Shown piece after piece: positions 25,740-35,036 of a stretch of 64,000 bases of DNA. The notes beneath the pieces are model-generated. The model saw only the letters and a program-made list of their open reading frames with translations. It did not search any database and was not told where the DNA came from. The stretch's first letter is position 1; every line of letters begins with the position of its first letter. A program made the translations under genes and the position numbers. The stretch is from assembly GCF_000381365.1 (NCBI RefSeq), contig NZ_KB905467.1:861604-925603 (forward strand), in the 5' to 3' direction. Source of the stretch: Bacteroides salyersiae WAL 10018 = DSM 18765 = JCM 12988 (GTDB lineage Bacteria > Bacteroidota > Bacteroidia > Bacteroidales > Bacteroidaceae).

Positions 25740-28700
25740 TCGTTTGTCTTTTTTATGTGAAAGAATAATGCATATAGAACAGGGATAAAAAGCAGGGTTA
25801 TCAGCGTTCCGAATAATAAACCGCCCATGATAGATGCTGCCAGTGAACCAAACATTGCATCTGACAATAGTGGAATCATTCCGAGAATAGTAGTCAGAGA
25901 AGCCATCATTACCGGACGAAGGCGGCTCTGGGAGCTATCGATTAAAGCCGTAACAGGTTCTATTCCCTTATTGATTTGCAATGTGATTTCGTCCATTAAT
26001 ACGATGCCGTTTTTGATAATCATACCTATTAGCCCCAGTGTGCCTACAATGGCCACGAAATTGAATGTTTTCCCTGTAAGCAGCATGATAGCCACTACAC
26101 CGACAAAAACTAACGGAATGCAACAGAAGATAATGAGCGGTTTACGATAATCCTTAAACAGCATGATCAGAATGGCTATCATCAGGATAATTGCCAACGG
26201 GAAGTTTTTGAATAAATATTTCATGGATTTGGTGCTGGCTATCTTTTCTCCCTGCCAGCAGAGTGAATATCCCTCGGGCAACTGTATCTTTTCAATTTCA
26301 CGGGCAATGGCCAGTCGTGCCTGTTCCGTTTCCAATCCCGGAGCAGGAGAACATTGTACACGCAGATTTCTTTGCCCGTTATATCGGGGCACTACGGGAT
26401 CTTCCCATCTGACATCGATACCTTTACTGATTTGCTTGAGTGGGGTACTTCCCATCAGTTTTTCTACCAGTTCTTCTTTAGAAAGTGTGCCGGCTTTTAA
26501 CTTTACCATTGTTTCTTCATTCAATAGTCCGTTCAAAGAAGGCAATGATGAGAATACTTGTGCATTACTCAAATCTTCAATGGGATGACCTTTTTCGTCG
26601 AGGCATTTGAGGTAGATATTGTTTTTGTGAATGCCTTCATAAAAGGAACCGATAGGAATTCCGCCTGTGGCAGAAAGTAAAGAAAGACTGACATCGTTCC
26701 GGCTGAGCCCCAACGCGCGAGCCGTAGGCTGATCGTATTCTATGGTAAGTACCGGAACCGAGGGTTCCCAGTCTGAAGTGATAAGACATACTTCCGGAGC
26801 CTTTTCCATGATACTGCGGGCACTGTCTGCCAATTGGCGTAATATTGCCGGGTCGGGGCCTAAGAACTGTGCTTCAATAGGATATTTTTTGAACATCAGG
26901 TTATACCGTTTTAATTTGACGTAGGCATCCGGATATTGTTGTGATAAATAATTTTGAATTTCATCCAGATTACTGACAAGCTCTTCGGGGGATATAAAAT
27001 CGATAATGAGTTCACCGTATGCCAAGGAGGGGTTGGCAACACTGCGTACCAGATTGTAACGTCCCGGTGTTCCTCCTATGGAAGTCGTGATATGTGTAAT
27101 CTCTTTACGGCCTTTCAGGTAATTTTCGATTTCTGCCAGATCATGGGCTACACGCGTGGAATTGGTTCCTTCCGGCAGCTTGTATTCCATATAGAGCTGA
27201 TCGTAGACCATATCGGGAAAGAATCCCTGACGCATGTATCCGTAGCCGAAAATAGAAAGGGCTAACAGGCCGATCATGGCAAATACGAAACTCCAGCGAT
27301 GGGCAAGGCCGAACCGTAAAGAGGTACGTAGAAAAGCATAAATACGTCCTTTATATTCACGTTTTCCCGAATTACTGATTTCTACGTTCGGGTGTAATCC
27401 GCGGTCTGCCATCAAGGGGACATGAATTAATGCCAATACCCAACTCAGTAAAAGGGAGACTGCCAGGACTATAAAAAGATCACGGGTATAAACTCCTGCC
27501 GTGTCGGGTGACATATAGATGGGGAGGAATGCGATAATGGCAATGAGCGTGGCGCCTAGAAGTGGCATAGCTGTCTGTCGGCCAATAGCGGTCATTGCTT
27601 CCATCCGGCTCTTGCCGGCTTTGAGATCTACCAATATACCATCGATAATGACAATGGCATTGTCGACCAACATACCCATAGCCAGTACAAATGCTGCTAA
27701 AGACACACGCTGCATCGTTCCCCCTGCAAAATGAAGGAAGAGAAACGAACCGAAAACCGTGACAATTAAGCTGATTCCTATGATGAGACCGCTCTTAAAT
27801 CCCATGGCTATCATCAGAATCAAAACAACAATGGCTACGGATTCTATCAAATTGATGATGAAAGTGCCTAATGAATCGCCTACACGTTCCGGTTGATAAA
27901 AAACTTTATGATATTCTACACCGGCAGGCAGGTGGTGACTTTGGAGTTTGGCTAATGTTGTTTCCACCTCTTTGCCTACTTTAATGATGTCTGAACCACT
28001 GGAAGCTGCAATCAGAATGCCGAGCGCCCGTTCCCGGTCGTAGAACATTTCATTACGTGTCGGGGTTTCATAGTCTTTTTCAATCTGTGCAATGTCCCGC
28101 AGGCGAAGTTGATCGTCGTCATGCCCTTGAATAAGCATTTTGCCGATATCTTCTACTGTCTTGAATTTATCGTTTACCATTACCCGAATGCGATTCTTGC
28201 CATTTTCGTAATAACCGGTATAGGTGGTTTGGTTTTGTCCGTTGAGTGTGGCAAGAACTTCGGCGGGTTTAACTCCTAAGTTGGCCATGCGATCCTGTAA
28301 TAAGGATATATTGATACATTCGGCGCGTTTTCCGTATAGCTCCACCCGGTCTACTCCTTCCAAGTCGCTGACCTCTCGTTTGATCAGTTCTGCATAATCA
28401 GATAATTCGCGATCGGAGAGCCCGTCGCCAGTCAAGGCATAAAATATACCGTATACATTGCCGAAGTCATCTTTTACAACCGGCGTGCTTACCCCTTCGG
28501 GAAGGGAAGCACGGGCATCATTTACCTTGCGGCGTAGCATGTCCCAGCATTGCTCCACATCTTCATCGTTGACGGTGCTTAGCAGTTCGATTTGTATAAG
28601 AGAAAGGTCATTGTAGGAATAACTTTCTACATTATCTATATTGCCCATAGTACGGATGCTCTTTTCGAGCACATCCGTTACTTCCAGTTCTACCTGATGA

Positions 28701-28867
28701 GCCGATGCTCCCGGATAAGTGGTTACTACCATGGCCAGTTTTACTTTTATTTCCGGATCTTCCAGTTTACTCATTTCATAACATGAATAAGCACCTCCAA
28801 ATAGTAAAACGGTCACGAAGAAATAGATCAGATTCCGGTTCTGGAATGCCCATTTACTTATATCCAT
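25736..28867 (-). CDS. RND-family efflux permease (AcrB/HAE-like)
   Basis: 1043 aa with the RND layout of two six-TM bundles and two large periplasmic loops. N-terminal WAFQNRNLIYFFVTVLLFGGAY and TYPGASAHQVELEVTDVLE are typical. TM4 carries GMLVDNAIVIIDG, with one Asp followed by Asn where AcrB has two Asp; this is common in the hydrophobe-like branch found in Bacteroides. It likely exports drugs, bile-like amphiphiles or solvents; the substrate is not determinable. Overlaps the fusion protein gene by 1 base and the TolC gene by 4. Confidence 0.9.
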   Translation of the reverse strand: MDISKWAFQNRNLIYFFVTVLLFGGAYSCYEMSKLEDPEIKVKLAMVVTTYPGASAHQVELEVTDVLEKSIRTMGNIDNVESYSYNDLSLIQIELLSTVNDEDVEQCWDMLRRKVNDARASLPEGVSTPVVKDDFGNVYGIFYALTGDGLSDRELSDYAELIKREVSDLEGVDRVELYGKRAECINISLLQDRMANLGVKPAEVLATLNGQNQTTYTGYYENGKNRIRVMVNDKFKTVEDIGKMLIQGHDDDQLRLRDIAQIEKDYETPTRNEMFYDRERALGILIAASSGSDIIKVGKEVETTLAKLQSHHLPAGVEYHKVFYQPERVGDSLGTFIINLIESVAIVVLILMIAMGFKSGLIIGISLIVTVFGSFLFLHFAGGTMQRVSLAAFVLAMGMLVDNAIVIIDGILVDLKAGKSRMEAMTAIGRQTAMPLLGATLIAIIAFLPIYMSPDTAGVYTRDLFIVLAVSLLLSWVLALIHVPLMADRGLHPNVEISNSGKREYKGRIYAFLRTSLRFGLAHRWSFVFAMIGLLALSIFGYGYMRQGFFPDMVYDQLYMEYKLPEGTNSTRVAHDLAEIENYLKGRKEITHITTSIGGTPGRYNLVRSVANPSLAYGELIIDFISPEELVSNLDEIQNYLSQQYPDAYVKLKRYNLMFKKYPIEAQFLGPDPAILRQLADSARSIMEKAPEVCLITSDWEPSVPVLTIEYDQPTARALGLSRNDVSLSLLSATGGIPIGSFYEGIHKNNIYLKCLDEKGHPIEDLSNAQVFSSLPSLNGLLNEETMVKLKAGTLSKEELVEKLMGSTPLKQISKGIDVRWEDPVVPRYNGQRNLRVQCSPAPGLETEQARLAIAREIEKIQLPEGYSLCWQGEKIASTKSMKYLFKNFPLAIILMIAILIMLFKDYRKPLIIFCCIPLVFVGVVAIMLLTGKTFNFVAIVGTLGLIGMIIKNGIVLMDEITLQINKGIEPVTALIDSSQSRLRPVMMASLTTILGMIPLLSDAMFGSLAASIMGGLLFGTLITLLFIPVLYALFFHIKKTNE

Positions 28868-29934
28868 TATAGCAATCCTCCTATATTTGTTTTTGTGGAA
28901 TGTGGTAAAGGTTTTACCTTTTCACCGTCTTTAATGTGATGTACTCCGGATGACACGACCCATTCGCCCGGTTGCAAATTATCTGATGTAACAATACTGT
29001 GTCCGTTGCTAAGCAAGCGTATGACAGTAATTTTACGGCTATGAACGGTGTGGTCGATGGAGTCGTAGGCAAACACGTATGTTTGTCCTTCTTTTTGTAG
29101 GATGGCACCTTGAGGAACAGATAAGGAATGTGTCGCATCCGTATCGCAATGAATAGTAACCATGGCATTCATTCCGGGAGAGGGAAGCGGTTGCTCGTTC
29201 GGAATCAATTGCAGGCGCATCGTATACAATTGGTTGGCGTTTGCTTTGGGAGTAATGCTGATATATTTCATCGGATAAACTTTATCCGGATAAATGTCGA
29301 ATGTGCAGTGATAGCGAAGAAATTGTTTGCGACGGATGTATTCTGCTGCCGGAAGGTTTATTTCTACTTCGGGTGTTTCACTACTGATCATGGAGATTAC
29401 AGGCATTCCTGCTCCGATGGTTTCATGCTCATTGAACAAGTGTTTTTGCACATACCCGTCAAAAGGAGCGTATAGACGGGTATAGCCCAGCTGGTCTTTG
29501 TGGTGCTGATACTTGGATGTTATCTGTTTCAGGCCATAGACTGCCTTGTCATAGGTATTGGGAGTCGTTCCATTCTCTTGGTAAAGGGCGATTACTCTTT
29601 CTGCTTCGGCTTTGATTTGTCTGTACTCTGCTTCTGTGGCATCCAACTGCACTTGATAGTCGGTAGGATCGAGTTCTGCCAGCAATTCTCCTTTACGTAC
29701 ATGTGTGCCGTTTTCGACACATATTTTACGGATGGTTCCGCTTACCCTGAAAGCAATATTGATATCTTGGGCAGCTTTTACTTTTCCGGGAAACTGCAAA
29801 ATAGTTTGTTCGCCGGCGGAAGTGACTGTGTCTGTTTTTACTGTCTGCAACTCTTGTTTTTCCTTTGTACGGCCGGTACAGGAAATTGATAAAAATATGC
29901 AGATACCGGATAAAATGAGATAAAATTGTTTCAT
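28867..29934 (-). CDS. RND membrane-fusion lipoprotein
   Basis: 355 aa. Lipoprotein signal ending in FLSISCTG. Lipoyl-like segment INIAFRVSGTIRKICVENGTHVRKGELLAELDP (core GTHVRKGELLAELDP), a helical hairpin near 85-140, and a beta-barrel. First gene of the operon MFP-RND-TolC, with a -7 box upstream and the AraC-type regulator divergent. Confidence 0.92.
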   Translation of the reverse strand: MKQFYLILSGICIFLSISCTGRTKEKQELQTVKTDTVTSAGEQTILQFPGKVKAAQDINIAFRVSGTIRKICVENGTHVRKGELLAELDPTDYQVQLDATEAEYRQIKAEAERVIALYQENGTTPNTYDKAVYGLKQITSKYQHHKDQLGYTRLYAPFDGYVQKHLFNEHETIGAGMPVISMISSETPEVEINLPAAEYIRRKQFLRYHCTFDIYPDKVYPMKYISITPKANANQLYTMRLQLIPNEQPLPSPGMNAMVTIHCDTDATHSLSVPQGAILQKEGQTYVFAYDSIDHTVHSRKITVIRLLSNGHSIVTSDNLQPGEWVVSSGVHHIKDGEKVKPLPHSTKTNIGGLL

Positions 29935-29960
29935 AACTTAAGCATGTTGATTTGTGAATA

Positions 29961-29968
29961 CAAAATTA
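29961..29968 (-). promoter_or_regulatory. -7 box of the RND operon
   Basis: TAATTTTG on the minus strand, 26 bases upstream of the ATG. Confidence 0.55.
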
Positions 29969-30099
29969 TTCCGACCGGACAAGACAGAAAAGGTTAATAT
30001 GAATAATAAATTGTTCGATTTGTCTATTTTTTAACTGAATGATAGGTCTGTATTTGGCGATTTGTATTTATTTTGCGCTGAATATATAAATAGAAGAAA

Positions 30100-30975
30100 A
30101 TGTTTAATCAGCAAATACCTTTTGAATTTGCGTTACTTTCCTGCGGTGATACTGCACAAGTTGTTAAAACAGGACAGATTATTTCAACAATAAATAAATG
30201 CGGATTCTTTCTTTGTCGGCAGGGAGAGATAGAAATATCTTTGCAGGAGAAATCGTATATAATAAAACGGGGTGATCTCTACATTTATATTCCTTCTACT
30301 TTGGTGCGGCTTTTACATAAAAGTGCGGATGCAGAGGGTATTATGGTTGGAGTCGATTTGGATTATGTGATCCCGATTGTCAATAAAGTGACTAATGTAG
30401 AGAATCTGTTGTTTATCAGAGAGTATCCGTGTGTTTCTCTATCGGATGAACAATATATACATTTGGAAGCTTTGCTTGAGAACTTGCAAAACAGAATCTG
30501 TTTGGAAGAGTGTTCGGATATGGGCATACAGCGCCGTCGTCTGACATTGGAACTTGTCAAATCTATGGGGCAGACTATCTGTTATGAGGTTCTGAACATC
30601 TATTTTACCAATCGACCGTTGCAACCGTTGTCGCAGAATAAAAAAGATGTGGTTTTTCAGCATTTTATGTTATCTCTGTATCGCTTTTATCGTAAAGAAC
30701 GCGATGTTACCTTTTATGCCGGGTTGCAACATCTTTCCCCGCGCTATTTTTCAACTATTGTCAAAGAAAAATCGGGTAGCAGTGCTTCTCAGTGGATTAT
30801 CCAGATGGTTATCACGGAAGCGAAGCAATTATTGGAAACGTCGGATTTAAGTATAAAGGAGATAGCTACGCAGCTGAATTTTCCGACACAGTCCTTTTTC
30901 GGTAAATACTTTAAGCAATATGCCGGTGTATCTCCCAAAGATTATAGGAAAGATGAGTTAGGCAGGCGCAGGTGA
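30100..30975 (+). CDS. AraC-family transcriptional regulator, divergent from RND operon
   Basis: 291 aa. N-terminal cupin-like sensor region (FFLCRQGEIEISLQEKSYIIKRGDLYIYIP) and a C-terminal AraC/XylS DNA-binding domain with two helix-turn-helices; the signature is ISIKEIATQLNFPTQSFFGKYFKQYAGVSPKDYR-like (read as LSIKEIATQLNFPTQSFFGK). It is 165 bases from the divergent RND operon, so it is the likely regulator of that operon. It may also run on into the beta-lactamase, which starts 49 bases later with no terminator. Confidence 0.9.
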   Translation: MFNQQIPFEFALLSCGDTAQVVKTGQIISTINKCGFFLCRQGEIEISLQEKSYIIKRGDLYIYIPSTLVRLLHKSADAEGIMVGVDLDYVIPIVNKVTNVENLLFIREYPCVSLSDEQYIHLEALLENLQNRICLEECSDMGIQRRRLTLELVKSMGQTICYEVLNIYFTNRPLQPLSQNKKDVVFQHFMLSLYRFYRKERDVTFYAGLQHLSPRYFSTIVKEKSGSSASQWIIQMVITEAKQLLETSDLSIKEIATQLNFPTQSFFGKYFKQYAGVSPKDYRKDELGRRR

Positions 30976-31024
30976 TTGGCGGCGGAGTTATAATAATTGT
31001 AATATTAAACAATATAGAGAAAGT

Positions 31025-31933
31025 ATGAAGAATAATATTTCATGGAAGTTCGGAATAATTGTGGCATTGTTTTTGATTATTTCGTGGCATGGATATGCCA
31101 CTCATCCCTTGAAAGCTGATTTTGATAAACTGTTGCAAGATAAGCAGGCAACCGTAGGAGTAGCTGTTGTGTCTGATGGGCGCAAGACTTTTACTTACAA
31201 TAATCAGCATCATTTTCCCTTAATGAGTGTTTTTAAGTTTCATCAGGCATTGGCAGTATTGAATTATCTGGACAGGAAACAATTGCCGTTGACGACGGAA
31301 ATATTGATTCGAAAAGCGGATCTGCTGCCCGATACTTACAGTCCGTTAAGGGAAGCACGCCCTGAAGGAGGGTTTAAAATGTCAGTGGGTGAGCTATTGA
31401 GATATAGCGTGTCGGAAAGTGATAATAATGCCTGTGATATTTTATTTCGCTATATCGGTGGAGTTGAGGTAGTGGATAAATACATCCGTACATTGGGTAT
31501 CACGGATTTTAAGATTGAGGCAACGGAGGAGGATATGCACGAAGGTTTTAGATATCAATACCTCAATTGGACCACTCCTCTTGCGGCAGTTCGGGCTTTG
31601 GAGAAGTTTTGCACGGAAACCTTGTTCCGGCATTCCGGATATAAAGAGTTTTTAGAGAAAATAATGATGGAAACCGTTACAGGGAAGGACAAATTGAAAG
31701 CAGGATTACCTCCGGCAGTTGTATTGGGGCACAAAACAGGTTCGTCTGACAGAGACGAATCAGGATTGAAAGCGGGCGATAATGATATGGGTTTTGTTCG
31801 CTTACCGGATGGAAGCCGATATAGTATAGCGGTGTTTGTGAAGGATTCCAAGGAGGATGATAAGACAAATGCTGCCCTTATCGCGGCGATTTCTCAAAAG
31901 GTATATGAATATTACAGCATATATAAGGAATGA
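31025..31933 (+). CDS. Class A beta-lactamase, CepA/CblA-like
   Basis: 302 aa with a signal peptide/anchor (IIVALFLIISWHGYATH). Class A active-site motifs: S68-V-F-K71, S132-D-N134 and K237-T-G239, with omega-loop glutamates near 166-170 (EATEEDMHE). Length and motifs fit the Bacteroides A2 subgroup (CepA, CblA, CfxA), which hydrolyses cephalosporins. Sequence memory alone cannot pick one name. It acts in the periplasm. Possible co-transcription with the AraC gene (49-base gap). Only 91 bases (31934-32024) separate it from the region upstream of the next gene. Confidence 0.93.
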   Translation: MKNNISWKFGIIVALFLIISWHGYATHPLKADFDKLLQDKQATVGVAVVSDGRKTFTYNNQHHFPLMSVFKFHQALAVLNYLDRKQLPLTTEILIRKADLLPDTYSPLREARPEGGFKMSVGELLRYSVSESDNNACDILFRYIGGVEVVDKYIRTLGITDFKIEATEEDMHEGFRYQYLNWTTPLAAVRALEKFCTETLFRHSGYKEFLEKIMMETVTGKDKLKAGLPPAVVLGHKTGSSDRDESGLKAGDNDMGFVRLPDGSRYSIAVFVKDSKEDDKTNAALIAAISQKVYEYYSIYKE

Positions 31934-32078
31934 AAGCGCTCTTGTCATTGAAAGATATTTTTTGAGACCTTTCATTAGGAAAAGGGCATTCTATTCTGTT
32001 TTTCAAAGAATAATTCTTATCTTTCGGAAATGAAATAAGAGGTGAAATAAGGGATTCTTTGTCGATAGGAAATCGAGA

Positions 32079-32086
32079 TAAATTTG
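32079..32086 (+). promoter_or_regulatory. -7 box of the DUF3784 gene
   Basis: TAAATTTG with TTTG at 32058-32061 (17-bp spacer), 29 bases upstream of the ATG. Confidence 0.5.
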
Positions 32087-32115
32087 AAACTAAACAATAG
32101 GAAACAAACTTTATT

Positions 32116-32829
32116 ATGGAAACTACAGTGTTGATTACAGCTTTTATCCTCATTGGTCTCGGGGTACTTGTAAAGCGTTTCCCGATTCTTATTGCAGGAT
32201 ATAATACTATGTCTAAGGAAGAAAAGATGAATGTGGACGTCAAAGGATTGTCTGCTTTTATGTGTTACAGTCTGGTGGGTATGGGGACGGTTCCTGTACT
32301 TGCTTACTACATTTGTTTGGGACTGGGACATGCCGATTGGGCAAGCTATTGTCTTTTCCTTCCTATACTTTATATTCCGTACCTGATAGTCAAGGCGAAT
32401 AAGTTCGATCACAATCCTCCTAAAAAAAGTACGAAGTACGTGGTTGCTATCAGTGTGTTTACCATCGCAGTGATTGCTGCATTTATGGCGTATGGCATGA
32501 ATCCGGCTACAATAAAGATCAAGGATGACAGACTGGTCTTTACGGGGATGTATGGAATTACCAGAACTTTTGGAGAGATTGCCGGAGTTCATTTGGTGGA
32601 TTCTCTTCCTGATATCACTCTCCGGCTCAATGGCCTTTCGATCGGTGGGATCAGCAAAGGTTGGTTTAAATTGAAAGAGGGAGGTAATTGTTTACTGCTG
32701 CTTTCTTCTCGTAGCAAACCTTATATTGTGTTTACGGAAAGAACGGGGAAGGAAATCTTCTTCAATTCGACGAACGGTGAAATTACAGAAACTCTGTATC
32801 AGGAATTGAGGAAACTGATCCATCAGTAG
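32116..32829 (+). CDS. DUF3784-type membrane protein with C-terminal PH-like domain
   Basis: 237 aa. N-terminal two-thirds: membrane segments near 4-22, 48-70, 74-95 and 115-133, with the DUF3784 hallmark AGYNTMSKEEKMNVDVKG between TM1 and TM2. The soluble end (about 140-237) reads as a small beta domain, consistent with the bacterial PH-like domains that follow such membrane units. Function unknown. Confidence 0.75.
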   Translation: METTVLITAFILIGLGVLVKRFPILIAGYNTMSKEEKMNVDVKGLSAFMCYSLVGMGTVPVLAYYICLGLGHADWASYCLFLPILYIPYLIVKANKFDHNPPKKSTKYVVAISVFTIAVIAAFMAYGMNPATIKIKDDRLVFTGMYGITRTFGEIAGVHLVDSLPDITLRLNGLSIGGISKGWFKLKEGGNCLLLLSSRSKPYIVFTERTGKEIFFNSTNGEITETLYQELRKLIHQ

Positions 32830-32956
32830 CAGGGCAATGGCAATAAGGAAAGTAGGGACGATGAATTAACATGGTTAACGGCTTTTTCCAACTCTATTTT
32901 CTTGTGAAAAGGAAATGTATTTTATAGATGCAAAGAATAGTATTCTTATCTGTAAG

Positions 32957-32996
32957 GAAACGCTTTTAACAGCATGTTAAAAGCGTTTCTTTGTTA
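32957..32996 (+). terminator. Terminator, 15-bp perfect stem
   Basis: GAAACGCTTTTAACA and TGTTAAAAGCGTTTC arms with a 3-base loop (32957-32989), followed by TTTG. Confidence 0.75.
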
Positions 32997-33176
32997 CTAA
33001 TGAATCATATAGTTTAAATCGTTGGAAATAAGTATTATACCCTTTCTTGATCTCTTTTCTTCCCTTGTCTACTGCTTTGTTTGGGAAGAGGAGAAGATGG
33101 GAAACTTGTTATTTTGATAACTATCTTTTTGTTTTTAGAGATAGATTATTTAGCAGAATTGTCCTATGTCATAAAC

Positions 33177-33210
33177 ATAAAAAATCCTCCCCGGCAAACC
33201 GGAGAGGATT
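33177..33210 (-). terminator. rpsP terminator
   Basis: On the minus strand AATCCTCTCCGG...CCGGGGAGGATT, then a T-run of 6-7; arms 33199-33210 and 33183-33194. Confidence 0.85.
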
Positions 33211-33249
33211 CTTATAGTTTTAATCCCAATTTTTTGAATTTGCTTACTC

Positions 33250-33798
33250 TTATTCGGCAACTTCTGTTGCAGGAGCTTCTTCTGCCGGAGCAGCTTCTTC
33301 CTCTGCGGGTGCATTAGCAGCAGCTTTTGCAGCTTCTTCAGCAGCTTTCTTTTCTGCCAATACTTTAGCTTTTGCTTCGTTTACTTTCTTTTCTGCTTCA
33401 AGACGTGCTTTTGCATCAGCTTTCTTAGCTTCTTCTTCTTTAGCTTTCAAAGCAGCAAGACCTGTTTGCTTGTTGTTTTTCCAAGCTTCGAATTTTGCAT
33501 CAGCTTCTGCTTCACCGAATGCGCCTTTAGCTACACCACCGAGGAGGTGCTTCTTCATGTAAACACCTTCGCGTGAAAGGATGTTACGTACAGTATCGCT
33601 GGGTTGTGCACCCTTCAATACCCATGCCAATGCAGCGTCAAAATTCAAATCTACTGTAGCAGGATTGGTGTTTGGGTTATAAGTACCAATCTTCTCAATA
33701 AATTTACCATCACGTGGTGCTCTGCTGTCTGCAATTACAATTGAATAGAACGCGTAACTTTTACGTCCGTGTCTTTGCAATCTGATTCTGGTTGCCAT
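33250..33798 (-). CDS. rpsP: 30S ribosomal protein S16
   Basis: 182 aa. Residues 1-80 are canonical S16 (MATRIRLQRHGRKSYAFYSI...). The C-terminal ~100 residues are an Ala/Lys/Glu-rich, probably helical and disordered extension (PAEEEAAPAEEAPATEVAE at the end), as is usual in Bacteroidetes S16. It is part of the small subunit body. Here it is alone, without rimM/trmD neighbours, and has a textbook promoter. Confidence 0.97.
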   Translation of the reverse strand: MATRIRLQRHGRKSYAFYSIVIADSRAPRDGKFIEKIGTYNPNTNPATVDLNFDAALAWVLKGAQPSDTVRNILSREGVYMKKHLLGGVAKGAFGEAEADAKFEAWKNNKQTGLAALKAKEEEAKKADAKARLEAEKKVNEAKAKVLAEKKAAEEAAKAAANAPAEEEAAPAEEAPATEVAE

Positions 33799-33859
33799 TT
33801 TTAATAAATGTTTTTAATTAATGATTTGAATTAGTGCTACTAACTCGTAATAGCGGCTG

Positions 33860-33889
33860 CAAAGATACAACTTTACTTTTGATTGACAA
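33860..33889 (-). promoter_or_regulatory. Complete rpsP promoter (-33/-7)
   Basis: On the minus strand TTG (33887-33889), a 19-bp spacer, TATCTTTG (33860-33867). Confidence 0.75.
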
Positions 33890-33930
33890 AGTATCCTGCT
33901 GATTATTTGTGTAGTGCGATATGGAAGAGC

Positions 33931-34821
33931 TTATTTCTTTTGGTATTCTTGAGGTGTCATTCCGGTTTTTCTTTTGAAGAATTTACAAAAGAAAGAGGGA
34001 TTGGGGAAATTTAACTGGTCGGCAATCTGATAGATCAGTAAATCGCTGTGTTTAAGCAAAACTTGTGCTTCGAGTATCACGGCTTGGTTTATCCAGTCCA
34101 TCACTGTGTGGTGGCTCACTTGATGGATAACGGTATTCAGATAGCGGGGTGTGAGGCATAATTTGTCGGCATAAAATCCGACAGTGCGTTTTTCTTTGCT
34201 GTATTCGTTGACTAAGGCGATGAACCGACGGAACAATTCTTCTTGGTGCGAAGGGGCTTGTCCGGTACTGTTTCGTAACTTTCTTTGTATATACCTTATA
34301 TTATATAGAAGAGCTGTGAGCAGATGTAGAACGACTTCCCGTCTAAAGACCGGTTCTTGCACAGTTTTCCAAATCAGTGAGAAGTACATGCTGATTTCAT
34401 CCCATTCCTCATCTGTCGGTTTAATTACGATGCCTTGTTGCATATATGAATCGGCCAGGTCTTCTTTATGGGGGATAGGTAGAAAACTGCTGTTGGTAGC
34501 AATCATCTGAAAATCGTAGTCGGGAGAAAAATTTATGATTTGGATGATAGAATCCGGTGGAGTAACGATGATCATTTGGGGATCGATATCGTATTCTATC
34601 AGATTGACTGATATACGTGCTTTTCCGTGTAAACTGCGGATAATCCGTCCCTCTTTGGCACGATAGGGTTGTCCCGCCTTGACAAGATTACTTTCCAGTT
34701 TGGAGGAACTGATGACAATTCCGAAATCGGGGTTTATATATCGATATTCGTTGTTGTGTACAATCAGGCTATGTTTTAATTGCTCGAGCGTTATTTCAAG
34801 CGGCTCGTTTTTTTCTTTCAT
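33931..34821 (-). CDS. AraC-family transcriptional regulator, divergent from ABC exporter operon
   Basis: 296 aa. N-terminal cupin-like sensor region, C-terminal AraC DNA-binding domain (YQIADQLNFPNPSFFCKFFK and KTGMTPQEYQKK). Its C-terminal half resembles the other AraC protein at 30.1 kb (both have QLNFPxxSFF). It is 216 bases from the divergent TolC-HlyD-ABC operon; inference is that it controls that operon. Has its own -7 box at 34844-34851. Confidence 0.9.
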   Translation of the reverse strand: MKEKNEPLEITLEQLKHSLIVHNNEYRYINPDFGIVISSSKLESNLVKAGQPYRAKEGRIIRSLHGKARISVNLIEYDIDPQMIIVTPPDSIIQIINFSPDYDFQMIATNSSFLPIPHKEDLADSYMQQGIVIKPTDEEWDEISMYFSLIWKTVQEPVFRREVVLHLLTALLYNIRYIQRKLRNSTGQAPSHQEELFRRFIALVNEYSKEKRTVGFYADKLCLTPRYLNTVIHQVSHHTVMDWINQAVILEAQVLLKHSDLLIYQIADQLNFPNPSFFCKFFKRKTGMTPQEYQKK

Positions 34822-34843
34822 AATAAGACACTCGTATTTCCTA

Positions 34844-34851
34844 CAAAGATA
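34844..34851 (-). promoter_or_regulatory. -7 box of the AraC gene at 34.8 kb
   Basis: TATCTTTG on the minus strand, 23 bases before the ATG. Confidence 0.6.
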
Positions 34852-34999
34852 GGATAGAAGAGGGAAAAAATGTGATTTGTACGGGAATAATTTAATATCG
34901 GAAGAGTTTTCTTCTTTCTTGTTTTATAAAATCAAGGAAAATCGAACCAATGGAACATCATTACAAACAATTGGAACCTGGTTGTATATTCTATTTCCC

Positions 35000-35007
35000 T
35001 ATCTTTG
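35000..35007 (+). promoter_or_regulatory. -7 box deciding the start of the TolC gene
   Basis: TATCTTTG at 35000-35007. The longest ORF begins upstream of it (34950), so the true start is ATG 35037. Confidence 0.65.
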
Positions 35008-35036
35008 CCGCAAAGAAATTAATAGAGAAAAAGAGT

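Larger units (their letters stand above)
32830..33249. other. Intergenic region between DUF3784 gene and rpsP
   Basis: 420 bases with two terminators (32957-32989, 33177-33210) and no supported gene. The 190 bases between them show no promoter or structure I can support. Confidence 0.5.
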